Origin: Astropecten irregularis
Lineage: Eukaryota > Echinodermata > Asteroidea > Paxillosida > Astropectinidae
Direction: 5' to 3'
Assembly (NCBI GenBank): GCA_963971285.1
Contig: OZ020246.1
Coordinates: 8,911,217-8,975,216, forward strand
DNA: 64,000 nucleotides
Of this stretch, positions 33,244-42,440 are shown one piece after another. The translations under genes and the position numbers were made by a program. The notes beneath the pieces were generated by a model. It was not told the origin of the DNA and did not search any database. It saw only the letters and a program-made list of their open reading frames with translations. Position 1 is the stretch's first letter. Every line of letters begins with the position of its first letter.

Positions 33244-33526
33244 GCGCAAGATAGCCTACTCAGCCCAAAAAGTGAAGTATCATTTGGCCGCCATTTTAGT
33301 TAGCAATGGAGCTGTTTCTGATGTTATTAACATCAAATTCAACTGTTGTAAGACGAAAGTTTCACCCAAATAATCTTTATAATCATTATTAAGGCCTATT
33401 ATTATTATTTATTTGGCCAGAACCACACACCAAATGAAAACATTAAATTTGGCTTATTTAGAAATGGCCGCCTGGGCATACTTCATCTGGTTGCACGTGA
33501 TTTTAAAAGAGTAGGCTATCTTGCGC
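33244..33526. mobile_element. MITE with 18-bp perfect TIRs
   Basis: GCGCAAGATAGCCTACTC at the left is exactly inverted at the right (GAGTAGGCTATCTTGCGC). The two halves also share GCCGCCATTTTAG / ATGGCCGCCTGGGC and AGTGAAGTATC / GCATACTTCATC regions in inverse order. 283 bp, non-coding. Confidence 0.8.
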
Positions 33527-34405
33527 AGCTATAGGATTTTCGGTTGACAGTGATAATACAAAATAAAGACAGTAAGGCACACACAAAATTATGATTACAA
33601 TTTTGATGCAGACAAAATGAACAAATTACTCCTTTTCCAGCTGCATCATAAATCCACTATAGACATTCGCTGCTCAAATAACAGAGATTGTCATATGGTG
33701 GGTTGTTCAACTTGAAGATGAAGCAAAGAATGTGACAACTTGAGAGCAACGGAATTGACAAACTTCATGATGAACTGATGAACTTCTCATTGGCCAGCCA
33801 GGTAACGGTCAAGTGTCCACACAGGATATGAGAAAGATGACCCAATTCTCAATGTCCAAACACGCTGATTTAGTCCAGGGCATAATTCTCATCGAAGCTT
33901 GGGTCCAGAACGCCCACCTGAGTTGTACCACCGGTCACTTAAGGACATCACCTTGACCAGTCACACTCAAAATCTTTGGACAAAGTAAAACAAAAAGAAC
34001 ATATTTTTTAAGTAATGACTTAAATGTACACCTTTTCACTTTCAATGAACAAAAACTAAATGTGCAGTACTATACACCTTGGTTAAGTCCTTTTAAAAGT
34101 AGCCCCTTTCTGAAAAACAATTTTTTGGAGCTCACTACATTCAATTTTATACCGACATTCATAACTTAAATCTTGTGCAACAGTTCTGAAAATACAATGA
34201 GTGAAAACATAAACAATATTTTCTCATGAAATATTGGAAAACGGTAAGGAAAAATACAAATGGCACAAAAATATATGCAATATATAAAGAGATAAGCAAA
34301 CAATGCAAAATAACTTTGGGGGAAAATCATACAAAAATGTACAGCCTGAGAAGATTGTTTTCCTTTCCCAAAGAATATAGCAACATTTTTGAAATATCAC
34401 AGATG
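33527..34405. other. No gene seen
   Basis: AT-rich spacer with no assignable frame or RNA. Confidence 0.45.
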
Positions 34406-34907
34406 TTAAAGGTAGTATCATACTTTGGTAAGAAACCAAAACAGAAATGTTCACTGATTTACGTATAACGGTATGAAGATGGTGGTGTTAGAAACATACC
34501 GTTAAAATGTTTCCACCTGAAATGGTGCACTTATCCAGAAATTAGTAAAACAACGACCGAAAATTATTTTTGATCTTTTAAAAGATCAAAAATAGAAGAG
34601 AACAGACTTAAGAAATACTGTTGCTGTTTTTCACTGTTTTCTCAAAAAGTGGGCACCGTATGTGACTGAAATTGTCACAGATGACTGTTATTGTATCTGT
34701 CTTGATATCTTTGCCCATGAATCTGTATTTCTTTGATAAAAGCCAAAGTATGATACTACCTTTAAGAAATACTGTGGCTGTTTTTCACTGTTTTCTCAAA
34801 AAGTGGGCACAGTATGGCACTGAAATTTTCACAGATGACTGTTACTGTATCTGTCTTGATATTTCTGTATTTCTTTGATAAAAACCAAAGTATTATATTA
34901 CCTTTAA
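34406..34907 (-). mobile_element. TTAA-bounded MITE with tandemly repeated right half
   Basis: A full copy runs from TTAAAGGTAGTATCATACTT (34406) to TATGATACTACCTTTAA (ending 34765). A second right half then follows without a gap (34766-34907), again ending ACCTTTAA. The join suggests unequal exchange or insertion of one copy into the end of another. Confidence 0.88.
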
Positions 34908-36334
34908 TAAACAAAATGAAAAAATAGAGGAATGTACTTACAGATGGGGGTGGGATCCGTAGGAGCGAGGAGCGACACCAAATAGATGCATCTGCATACG
35001 GTAGGAACCTCACATCAAAATGAGTGCCGAGCAGCCACTAAGGAATGACTAAATTCCCACCATCCAAAGACACTGATGCTGTAGGCCGGGGTGAAAGTTT
35101 CATCCATGCAGGAGATGTTACACTGGTCTGAACTGGTCCACTCATCAGGCTGGCAAACTCACATAGTCAAAACCCCAATAAGAAAAAATATAAAGAAATG
35201 TACAGACATGAAATATAAAATGAATAAAAATGTTTACAATTTCTCCTCAGCAATTTAGTGGGAAATGAATAAAAGAGATAAGTTTATTTCATTTTGGCTC
35301 AAGGCTGGGTGGACAAAAGGGCTTCAAAACTGCCTATGTAAACAGACTTTTCCAGGATAGACATGAGTTTATATCATAATCAAAATGGTGTTTTTTTAAA
35401 AGAAGTTCTGACCATGGACTGGTCCCATTAATTTAGAACCACAAAGGTAAAATTTTGAGTGCCCATTGTGGAATTCTTTCCTCATTTTGTACAAAGACAA
35501 GTACAGTTTCTGGCAACATTTTCAAAATGCCAGTGCCATTTATATCTGTAAACACTGGTGTTGATTTCTTTTCATGATTGGGGGGGATGATTGGTGATTT
35601 GGTGAAATTGGTGTCCTATGCAAGGGAGCGAAGCAACCGACCGAGCAGCGGAAGGCTGTGGGAGGTGGGATACCCCCCTCCCAAACCAGGGACTTTAATA
35701 AAAACAGAGTCAAAAGTCGCATTTTAGACCATTTAAAAACGATATTAAATGTATAAATTCACTATGAAGACACAAAAAACAACAAGGATCATGTAATATT
35801 TCTATACAATAAACTTAAATGACATTCAACCTCAGAATATTAAGGGGGATGATAATACACACCATCCCCCACCTCAAATATTGGGGGGGATATGTGGAGA
35901 TTTGTGGAGACTTCACACAACATCCTTCCTACACCACTGACAATTCTATTAAAATAAATTACAAGGATATAAAGCATTGTACTTGCATTTGAGTGTTTTG
36001 AAGATCATTCAGGTCATTGCTGTAGCCATATGAACACATAGTAGAAACGTCAAATGAGCCGACAATGTTATGTTCACACAGGAAACAGGAAAGATGAACC
36101 AATTACCACCGGTCATTCAAACACAATTGATGGAGAAAACTCTCTCACGGATGCTAGTGTCTACTGAAGTGTAGCCAACAAAAATGCTATTACACAGCCT
36201 GTATTGGTTTGCCCAAGCCATCATCTAATGCAGTCAAATATCCAAAAACCTAATGGGAAAAAGTGAAATATATATTTATGGATCTATGCATTTCATTCAA
36301 AAAAATACATGTGCAAAACTCTAATATGCAAATC
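34908..36334. other. Non-coding repeats and spacer
   Basis: No gene is seen. A G-rich fragment at about 35575-35700 (GATTGGGGGGGATGATTGG, AGGGAGCGAAGCAACCGACC) and another at 35870-35940 (ATATTGGGGGGGATATGTGG) resemble dispersed repeat ends like the one at 6.3 kb. Confidence 0.45.
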
Positions 36335-36579
36335 AGGCTTGCCCTTCACCGATGTGGATGAGCACTGTATACTCAGTGCTTGTGAGTATTTCACATGTTG
36401 GCTCAGGTGGGATTCGAACCCACAACCTCCCGCTTACTAGTGCAGATGCCATACTGCTAGGCCACCGAGCTAGCTGGGGTCAGCAGAGTGAATCGAATTC
36501 ATTACGCGGTGGGTTCCCTTCCGTGCTCTCACAAGCACTGAGTACACAGTGGTCATCCACGTCAGTGAACGGCAAGCCT
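36335..36579 (-). mobile_element. tRNA(Thr)-bearing element with about 52-bp inverted termini
   Basis: The left terminus AGGCTTGCCCTTCACCGATG with its continuation to about 36386 is matched in inverse by the right terminus, which ends CGTCAGTGAACGGCAAGCCT at 36579. About 46 of 52 positions agree. Between the arms lies a 72-nt tRNA-Thr-like sequence. A truncated relative is at 27480. Nothing else is encoded, so it looks like a MITE or foldback element that contains a tRNA gene. Confidence 0.82.
36400..36471 (-). tRNA. tRNA-Thr(AGT)-like sequence in the inverted-repeat element
   Basis: Nearly identical to 27557-27628, with changes in the anticodon stem (CTGC..GCGG) that weaken it by a pair. 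A and B boxes are both intact. Probably a dispersed relic. Confidence 0.5.
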
Positions 36580-37009
36580 AATTTTCATATCATTTATCTC
36601 CCGACCAAAAATAATTCAATATTCATGATCTATTTGGGTAGAATTCCACTGACAGCCATCACTTGTGCACAAACCTATGGAACCAGCAGAGGACGTTTTG
36701 AGAAAAATGCCCAGATACTCGATTCTATGTACTCTAATTTTGGGAGTACTTGACCATTTATTGCAAATTTCATTTTCGTTACAATTTCATGGTTGACAAT
36801 GTTACCGATTTCCAATAAATTATACAATGGGAGTATGAAGATCATCAGGAGTTAAGTATCAAATGGAGTAAGCAGCACAGTGTCATTTGCAAGGTTTGAA
36901 AAACATTAATTTCTGAGAAGAGTGGAACAACATGATCAACATCCAATTATAAACATCTTTGTGAAACAAACTTAAATGCAATTTTTAGCAGTGTGCATTG
37001 GTACTGTAC
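36580..37009. other. No gene seen
   Basis: AT-rich spacer, no assignable feature. Confidence 0.45.
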
Positions 37010-37275
37010 TTGGATGTGGACTCAAACTTTGGTACTCGGACTCGGCCCTGTACTCAACCTTGAATGTACTCAGACTTGATACTTAGGACTTGGACTCCAC
37101 AGCAATGTACTCTGACTCGGGCCAGGACTCAGACCTTGAAGTACTCTGAGTACTCTGTACTCAGACCTTGAATGTACTCGGACTCGATACTTAGGACTTG
37201 TACTCGACAGCAATGTACTCGGACTCGGCCCAGGACTCAGACCTTGAAGTACTCAGAGTACTCTGTACTCTGATC
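37010..37275. repeat. TACTCGGACTCG-type tandem repeat
   Basis: Two units of about 110-120 bases share CAGACCTTGAATGTACTCGG / ACTCGATACTTAGGACTTG, ACAGCAATGTACTCGGACTC and GGACTCAGACCTTGAAGTAC. Within them a GTACTC.GACT dodecamer recurs many times. Confidence 0.85.
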
Positions 37276-38630
37276 TGGGGACTCTACTCCAACATTGCCT
37301 TTTCCTGTATTTATGGCTGTCAGTGGAATTATTTCCAACAAATGTAATAAATGAATAAATAAATCTGTTTGCAGATTGTCCTGTCTGATACTGCACATCA
37401 CAAACATGTTTGTTTTTCTTGGTAATCACAGGAAGCAGACATTGTAGGGACATTGGTTCCAAACAGCACCCAACTGTGCAAACCACTGCAAACCAGTGCC
37501 ATGAACTTTGTACTTCCCTTCCCAGTTTCAGTTCCCAGCTCAAGAAATATCAACAGAAATGACATGAAAATGTGCACTGATAATCTCTACTCAAGAAATA
37601 GTAGTCAAATGGGAAAGAATTCCACTGATGACCATTACAGAAAAAGGATTATATCCTCCAAGAGTTAACTTATTGGATACAAATTATGATGAACTTCAAT
37701 CTCAGGTGTGGAAAACTTGGGTAGCATATCTGAAAAGTGAGTTTTACAGGGTTTTTTACCTACAAATTGTACACTTCCAATACACACAGCGGTGCCATTT
37801 TGCTAAAAACGCCCTCTGTTGGTTCCATAGAGTTGTGCACAAATAATGGTCATGAGTGGAATTCTTTCCGTTAAATGTTTGAAGCAATGACATATGAAGA
37901 AAATAATTTGAAAAACATAAAGATAATTCAAGCATACTAGGTGATTTTGTGTGAAAAAAGTTGACAAATCACCATCTTGAAATGGAAATCTTTCCCCATT
38001 TTTAACCATGAAAATCACATATTTTTCCACCAGAATAAAACCTCTGACAAACATCCTCAAATCCCACTGACATTTAGATGTGAAAACCAAAGGAAATGAA
38101 GGACTGTACTTACATTTTGTACTGATCTTGGGAGTTAAATTTGGCCACACCCTAGTAATGCACACTACTATGGTAAGGTATACATGTGCATGTACTATGC
38201 ATGCTATAGTGTATAAGCATAAAGCACACTGGTTTGGGTGTGAACCAGGGACACACAATGCCTATGCAAAGTACTGTCCACCCTTTGAACCATGCAGTAC
38301 TCAAACTCGCATAAATTTGCATACTAACACATCATTAGACTACTACATTTCACACAGGGGTTTCCAACAGAAACAAAAATCCCCAATAATTTATTATTAA
38401 TATTATTAATTAATAATTCACAAACCAATGCAACATTGTGACAACCAGAACATTATTCCAAGCTTAAAATCTAAATATTTCCTTTTTGATACAATTTTAA
38501 ATCAATTTCTGATGGCATTTCTTTATATTGAAATTTAAACAAATGACAAGGGATACCCTTAGTTCAACAAAAGTAACTTTGGCCCAACCTTTTTTTAAAT
38601 AGGTTGAAATGCACACAAAAAAGGTTACCT
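37276..38630. other. No gene seen; one CTCF-like motif
   Basis: Open frames are short and unfamiliar. The minus strand near 37805-37823 reads CCAACAGAGGGCGT, close to a CTCF-type site. A similar TCAACAGAGGGCAC is on the minus strand near 42098. Confidence 0.45.
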
Positions 38631-38986
38631 TTAAAGGTAATATCATACTTTGGTTTTTATCAAAGAAATACAGATTCATGGGCAAAAATATCAAGGAAGA
38701 TACAGTAACAGTCATCTGTGTAAATTTCAGTCCCATACAGTGCCCACTTTTTGAAAACAGTGAAAAACAGCCAAAGTTTTTCTGAAGTCTTTTCTCGTTT
38801 ATTTCTGATCTTTTAAAAAAGATCAAAAAGATTTTCGGTCGTTGTTTTACTAATTTCTGGATAAATACACCATTTCGGGCGGAAACATTTCAATAGTATG
38901 TTTCTACCAGCACTATCTTCATACCCTGTAAGTTATACATAAATCTGTGAACATTTCTGTTTTGGTTTCTATGATATTACCTTTAA
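38631..38986 (+). mobile_element. TTAA-bounded MITE, copy at 38.6 kb
   Basis: It starts TTAAAGGTAATATCATACTT and ends TATGATATTACCTTTAA, with GATCTTTTAAAAAAGATC near the centre. About 356 bp, no coding sequence. Confidence 0.9.
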
Positions 38987-39594
38987 AACATGTATCTTCC
39001 TTTGCATGAAATCTTGAGACACTTCTGGGTATTTTTGAGGTATTTTAAAACTAATAAGCATTTACCAGTTTAATACATAACTGGACCAGCATATGGCAAT
39101 GGACAAACTTGACTGAACAAATATTTAATTCACACACAATATAACAATATAAAAAAAATGAATAAATAAACTCGACACCAACATTTTTTTCTTCATGGAC
39201 AATTTATTTACAAGTTTGATTTATACAGGAAGGGCAACTGATTGTTCTACAAATAATATGAAGCTCTGAAAATCACCTTTTTTTTTAAAATTTCGAGAGA
39301 CGTATTAATTATGATTATCTTATTGCCTGCCTCATTTTAAATGAGTCAAGATATCAATGGCATATATTATATAAATTGTAAATCTATAAGAAAATACATT
39401 TCCAAGGAGATTTCCTTGGTGGAAAACTCCAAAGATTGAGAAGATTGTCGGTTCTATGTGAGAACCGATGTATCTCCTCGGAAGTTCTTACACAGTTTTA
39501 CCACAAACATTATCTGTTATTATTTCCATGCATAAGTCTTAATACTTTCATAATACAGACATACAATGCAAAATTAATTTATTCATGAAATAAC
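38987..39594. other. No gene seen
   Basis: AT-rich spacer with two short hairpins: CCAAGGA-GATT-TCCTTGG near 39402 and CGGTTCT-ATGTG-AGAACCG near 39448. Confidence 0.5.
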
Positions 39595-39918
39595 CACAAG
39601 GGACACTGACTGAGATTTAAGTCATTGAAAAGTGAACAAAGAAAAATTGACATAAAAATTGAATATATTAATTAAAAAGCCGTATCCTCTTTGAGTGATC
39701 CCCCATGTACCGTTCCAGGTTGAAACGATCCCTGGGGTGTGGCGGTGTGTGCGTGGTTTCATGGCTTCTGACTGCCAAATGAACAAAGATAGTTGACTAT
39801 TGGGGTCACCACCAACGTAGGGCTGGATGGCTCAGTTGGTAGAGCGCCTGTACGGTATTCAGGAGGTCGCTGGTTCGAATCCCGCTCCAGTCAATTTTTC
39901 TTTGTTCACTTTTCAATG
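39595..39918 (+). mobile_element. tRNA-bearing element with perfect 29-bp inverted repeats
   Basis: The left arm 39623-39651 (CATTGAAAAGTGAACAAAGA, AAAATTGAC) is the exact reverse complement of 39890-39918. Between them are GGATCCCTGGGGTGTGGCGG-type sequence and a tRNA-like gene whose last bases (GTCA) are inside the right arm. Relatives occur at 2541, 6850 and 7672. An outer flank ATAACCACAAGGGACACTG is shared by all copies, so the element edge lies left of the 29-bp arm. Confidence 0.82.
39821..39893 (+). tRNA. tRNA-like gene within the inverted-repeat element
   Basis: 73 nt: acceptor GGCTGGA/TCCAGTC (seven pairs, one wobble), D arm GCTC-AGTTGGTA-GAGC, anticodon arm CCTGT-ACGGTAT-TCAGG, T arm GCTGG-TTCGAAT-CCCGC with one mismatch. 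A and B boxes are canonical. The anticodon would read GGT (Thr), but position 33 is C instead of T and the last anticodon-stem pair is T-T, so it is probably not a functional tRNA. Best explained as a tRNA-derived mobile sequence. Confidence 0.5.
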
Positions 39919-40655
39919 GCAAAATTTATTTCACGTCTTAACTGAAATACCACTTAAACCTGTCATTGTTAAAGTAGATACACTTCATGGAAACAGTTTT
40001 TGTGTCCAATTTACAATTGATTGAAAATAGATCATACCCTGTATCATGCCTCTGTCCAATTTTGTACTGAGAAATATATAAACTTGGAGTGCAGAATGTA
40101 CAATGTGATTTTGATGACGACTGGAGCAGGCTAGTCGAAACGTTGAGACTTAATTGCGATAAAAGCGAACGATATAGAAGTGAGAAAGTACGAACGATTC
40201 TTACATGGTGTTTCCGCAAACCGATCCACATACCAATATTGTCACCATGCAAAGCCTCAAATCTTAATGTGATTTTTGTCAATGAATTTATTCAAAATCC
40301 TTGTCAAACAACAAAATCTCTTGCCAAACAGAAATCAACACGAAAAAAAAGGGCTTCTGATTAATTAGACCAAAGATATTGCCATTATTTTGACAACACA
40401 GAAGGACTGGATAGTTGATTTTGAAGAGCACCGGTGCGTTAATCCACTGGTTTCACCTTTAAGTTCTCGATCCTTGCCTAGTCTTCTTAGTCCGAGTATT
40501 ACCCATTCTACTCCGTGCAACTACGTATGAACGTCTGATACCTGTGTGCATGCACATTTTATGCAATGCGGCACATCAGCCAAACAGACCTGTTTTTAAA
40601 ACATTTCCGTCACGATTGTGACGGAGGATCAATTGCTTGGTCAGTAGCTATCTTC
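39919..40655. other. No gene; possible retroelement scrap
   Basis: GACGACTGGAGCAGGCTAGT, followed by CGAAACGTTGAGAC near 40118-40151, is a phrase type I associate with untranslated parts of invertebrate retroelements (Penelope-like), but I cannot confirm that. The 91-codon frame across it is unfamiliar. Confidence 0.3.
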
Positions 40656-40810
40656 GTGATAGACGCGCTCGCTAAACAGTATGATAGTAGATGCCCCCTG
40701 ATTGGTCAAAACATAGAGAGGTCCGTGCTGGGTTGGTTTCCATAATTAATCAGGAGATCTGCACGCATGTGATAGACGCTTGCTCGCTGTATAGCGAGTG
40801 CGTCTATCAC
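40656..40810. mobile_element. Foldback element with GTGATAGACGC termini
   Basis: The left end GTGATAGACGCGCTCGCT and right end AGCGAGTGCGTCTATCAC are inverted with one mismatch, 155 bp apart. The right end is itself a 42-base hairpin (40769-40810: GTGATAGACGC-TTGCTCGCT-GTAT-AGCGAG-T-GCGTCTATCAC), so the terminal motif is present three times. Confidence 0.75.
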
Positions 40811-41681
40811 AGAGACTAAGTCTTCTTGGCTCTCTCAAAAATCTTTTTTCACAAAATTTGTTTTAATACGAGGGACGGATACATATTACAGGTGAAAATT
40901 GACAAAACCCAGCCTACATTATCTAGCAAGCGTGACAAATTAGTAATATTCTGTACTTTTAGGACATTCAGCAGCATATAAGGTAGTAGTACAACAGGGA
41001 TCTGACTGATTAGCAAATTATTCCAACCACGGCCAACCTTCAAAGAAAATAAAATAAGTAAAACAGCTTTGTTGTGAAGCTGTAATATCATACAAATACT
41101 GGGTGGTTTGCTTCATGTTTTTTAATTTCTTTTTGTAAAAAATAATAATCATAAATGTGGCAGTCTTACTTTGTCCAAAAGTTGTAACCAACATGTACAA
41201 GGTCAATTGAGTGACTGTCCTGGCAAGCCGGAGGGACAGGCCTTTTGACCAGAGGTCAAACTTTTATAGTCCAACTGCTATTACAGAGGATGTTCAACAC
41301 TCAATACTTAAAGAAAAGGCTCCCATATCTGTCATCACAAAATCACACAAATTTGTCTGCTGCCCCCATCGACCAAATTCAGAGAATCTGAATTTTGGGA
41401 AGCTTGCAGGTTGAGCATATTGAGAGAAAAATCATCAAAAAGACTTTCTTTCTGTGTTCAGTGTGAGATAATAATTTTTTCTCATTTCAAGTAATTTCAG
41501 GATAATAGTTTTAACAAATAAAGCGAGGTTTGTTGAGTGTTGTACTTCCTCTTTAAGCAGACAATTTTTAAGCACAAAGCAGCTTCAATTTTTTTCAATA
41601 CAAAATCCATGAAATGTGTAAATGGTGCTCAATGTTTGTTCAGCCATTTCTTTTCCAGTAATAAATAACCTCTGTACAATA
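40811..41681. other. No gene seen
   Basis: AT-rich spacer without assignable features. Confidence 0.45.
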
Positions 41682-41845
41682 AGGCCTGGGCTGGATTTCA
41701 CGAAACTTTAAGATTCATCTTAAGACGAGTTGTCAATATCACCATGCCGGTTTCCATTGTGACATCACACTATTCTTAATAGCAATTACGATTGTTTCAT
41801 GATTTAAGACTGATTTTAGTGCTTGGTTGAAATCGACCACAGGCC
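41682..41845. mobile_element. MITE with GGCCTG..GATTTCACGAAAC ends
   Basis: Left GGCCTGGGCTGGATTTCACG, right TTGAAATCGACCACAGGCC, roughly inverted over about 20 bases. Internal AAGATTCATCTTAAGACGAG is typical of small MITEs of this type. About 164 bp. Confidence 0.55.
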
Positions 41846-42440
41846 AACTTGATGAAAATGAAATACATGTAAAACACACAAATTAATTAATTAATCTATG
41901 ATAACCAATTTGAGCAATTCATAGTTATGAATAATGATCAACATGCATGTAAATGAAATGTAAAAAAAAATTATAGAAGATAAAAAAATGAATCAAAATT
42001 TTTCTCATTATGAACATTTTTCAGTGCTGGAAATGAGTGAATGTCTGATATAACCAAGAAACACGTTTCAATGTTTTCCACAAACATTTACAATAGTGCC
42101 CTCTGTTGACCTACTTTGTTTCCAATGGAATCCAGCATTTGCATAATATTTTATCATGTCCACTTTTCAAATGTCCATTGGTAATGATATAAATGTTTAT
42201 ATTTTTCCTAAATGAACGTCTTGAGTAAATAGATTCAAGCAGGGTTTGTACAAATAAGAACAACTGCAACTTGGATAAAACTTTTTGGTTGTGAATCAAA
42301 ATTTACTTCTTTTCTTTTTTTATACAATTATAAAAGTCACTGTCCGATATCCGATAAACTTTATTATTTACAATTCATACATTGTCCATGCATGATTAGT
42401 CAAATTAAAGAAAAGTAAAGAATTTATTGGCATTATAATA
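41846..42440. other. 3' flank of the Cas gene
   Basis: AT-rich, no gene. It includes the likely 3' UTR of the minus-strand Cas gene; further AATAAA hexamers on the minus strand (e.g. 42360-42365) offer alternative polyadenylation points. Confidence 0.5.
42423..42428 (-). terminator. AATAAA polyadenylation signal of the Cas gene
   Basis: AATAAA on the minus strand (in CCAATAAATTC) starts about 12 bases after the TAA stop (42441-42443). If used, the 3' UTR would be only about 30-40 bases. A second AATAAA at 42360-42365 would give about 100 bases. Confidence 0.5.
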
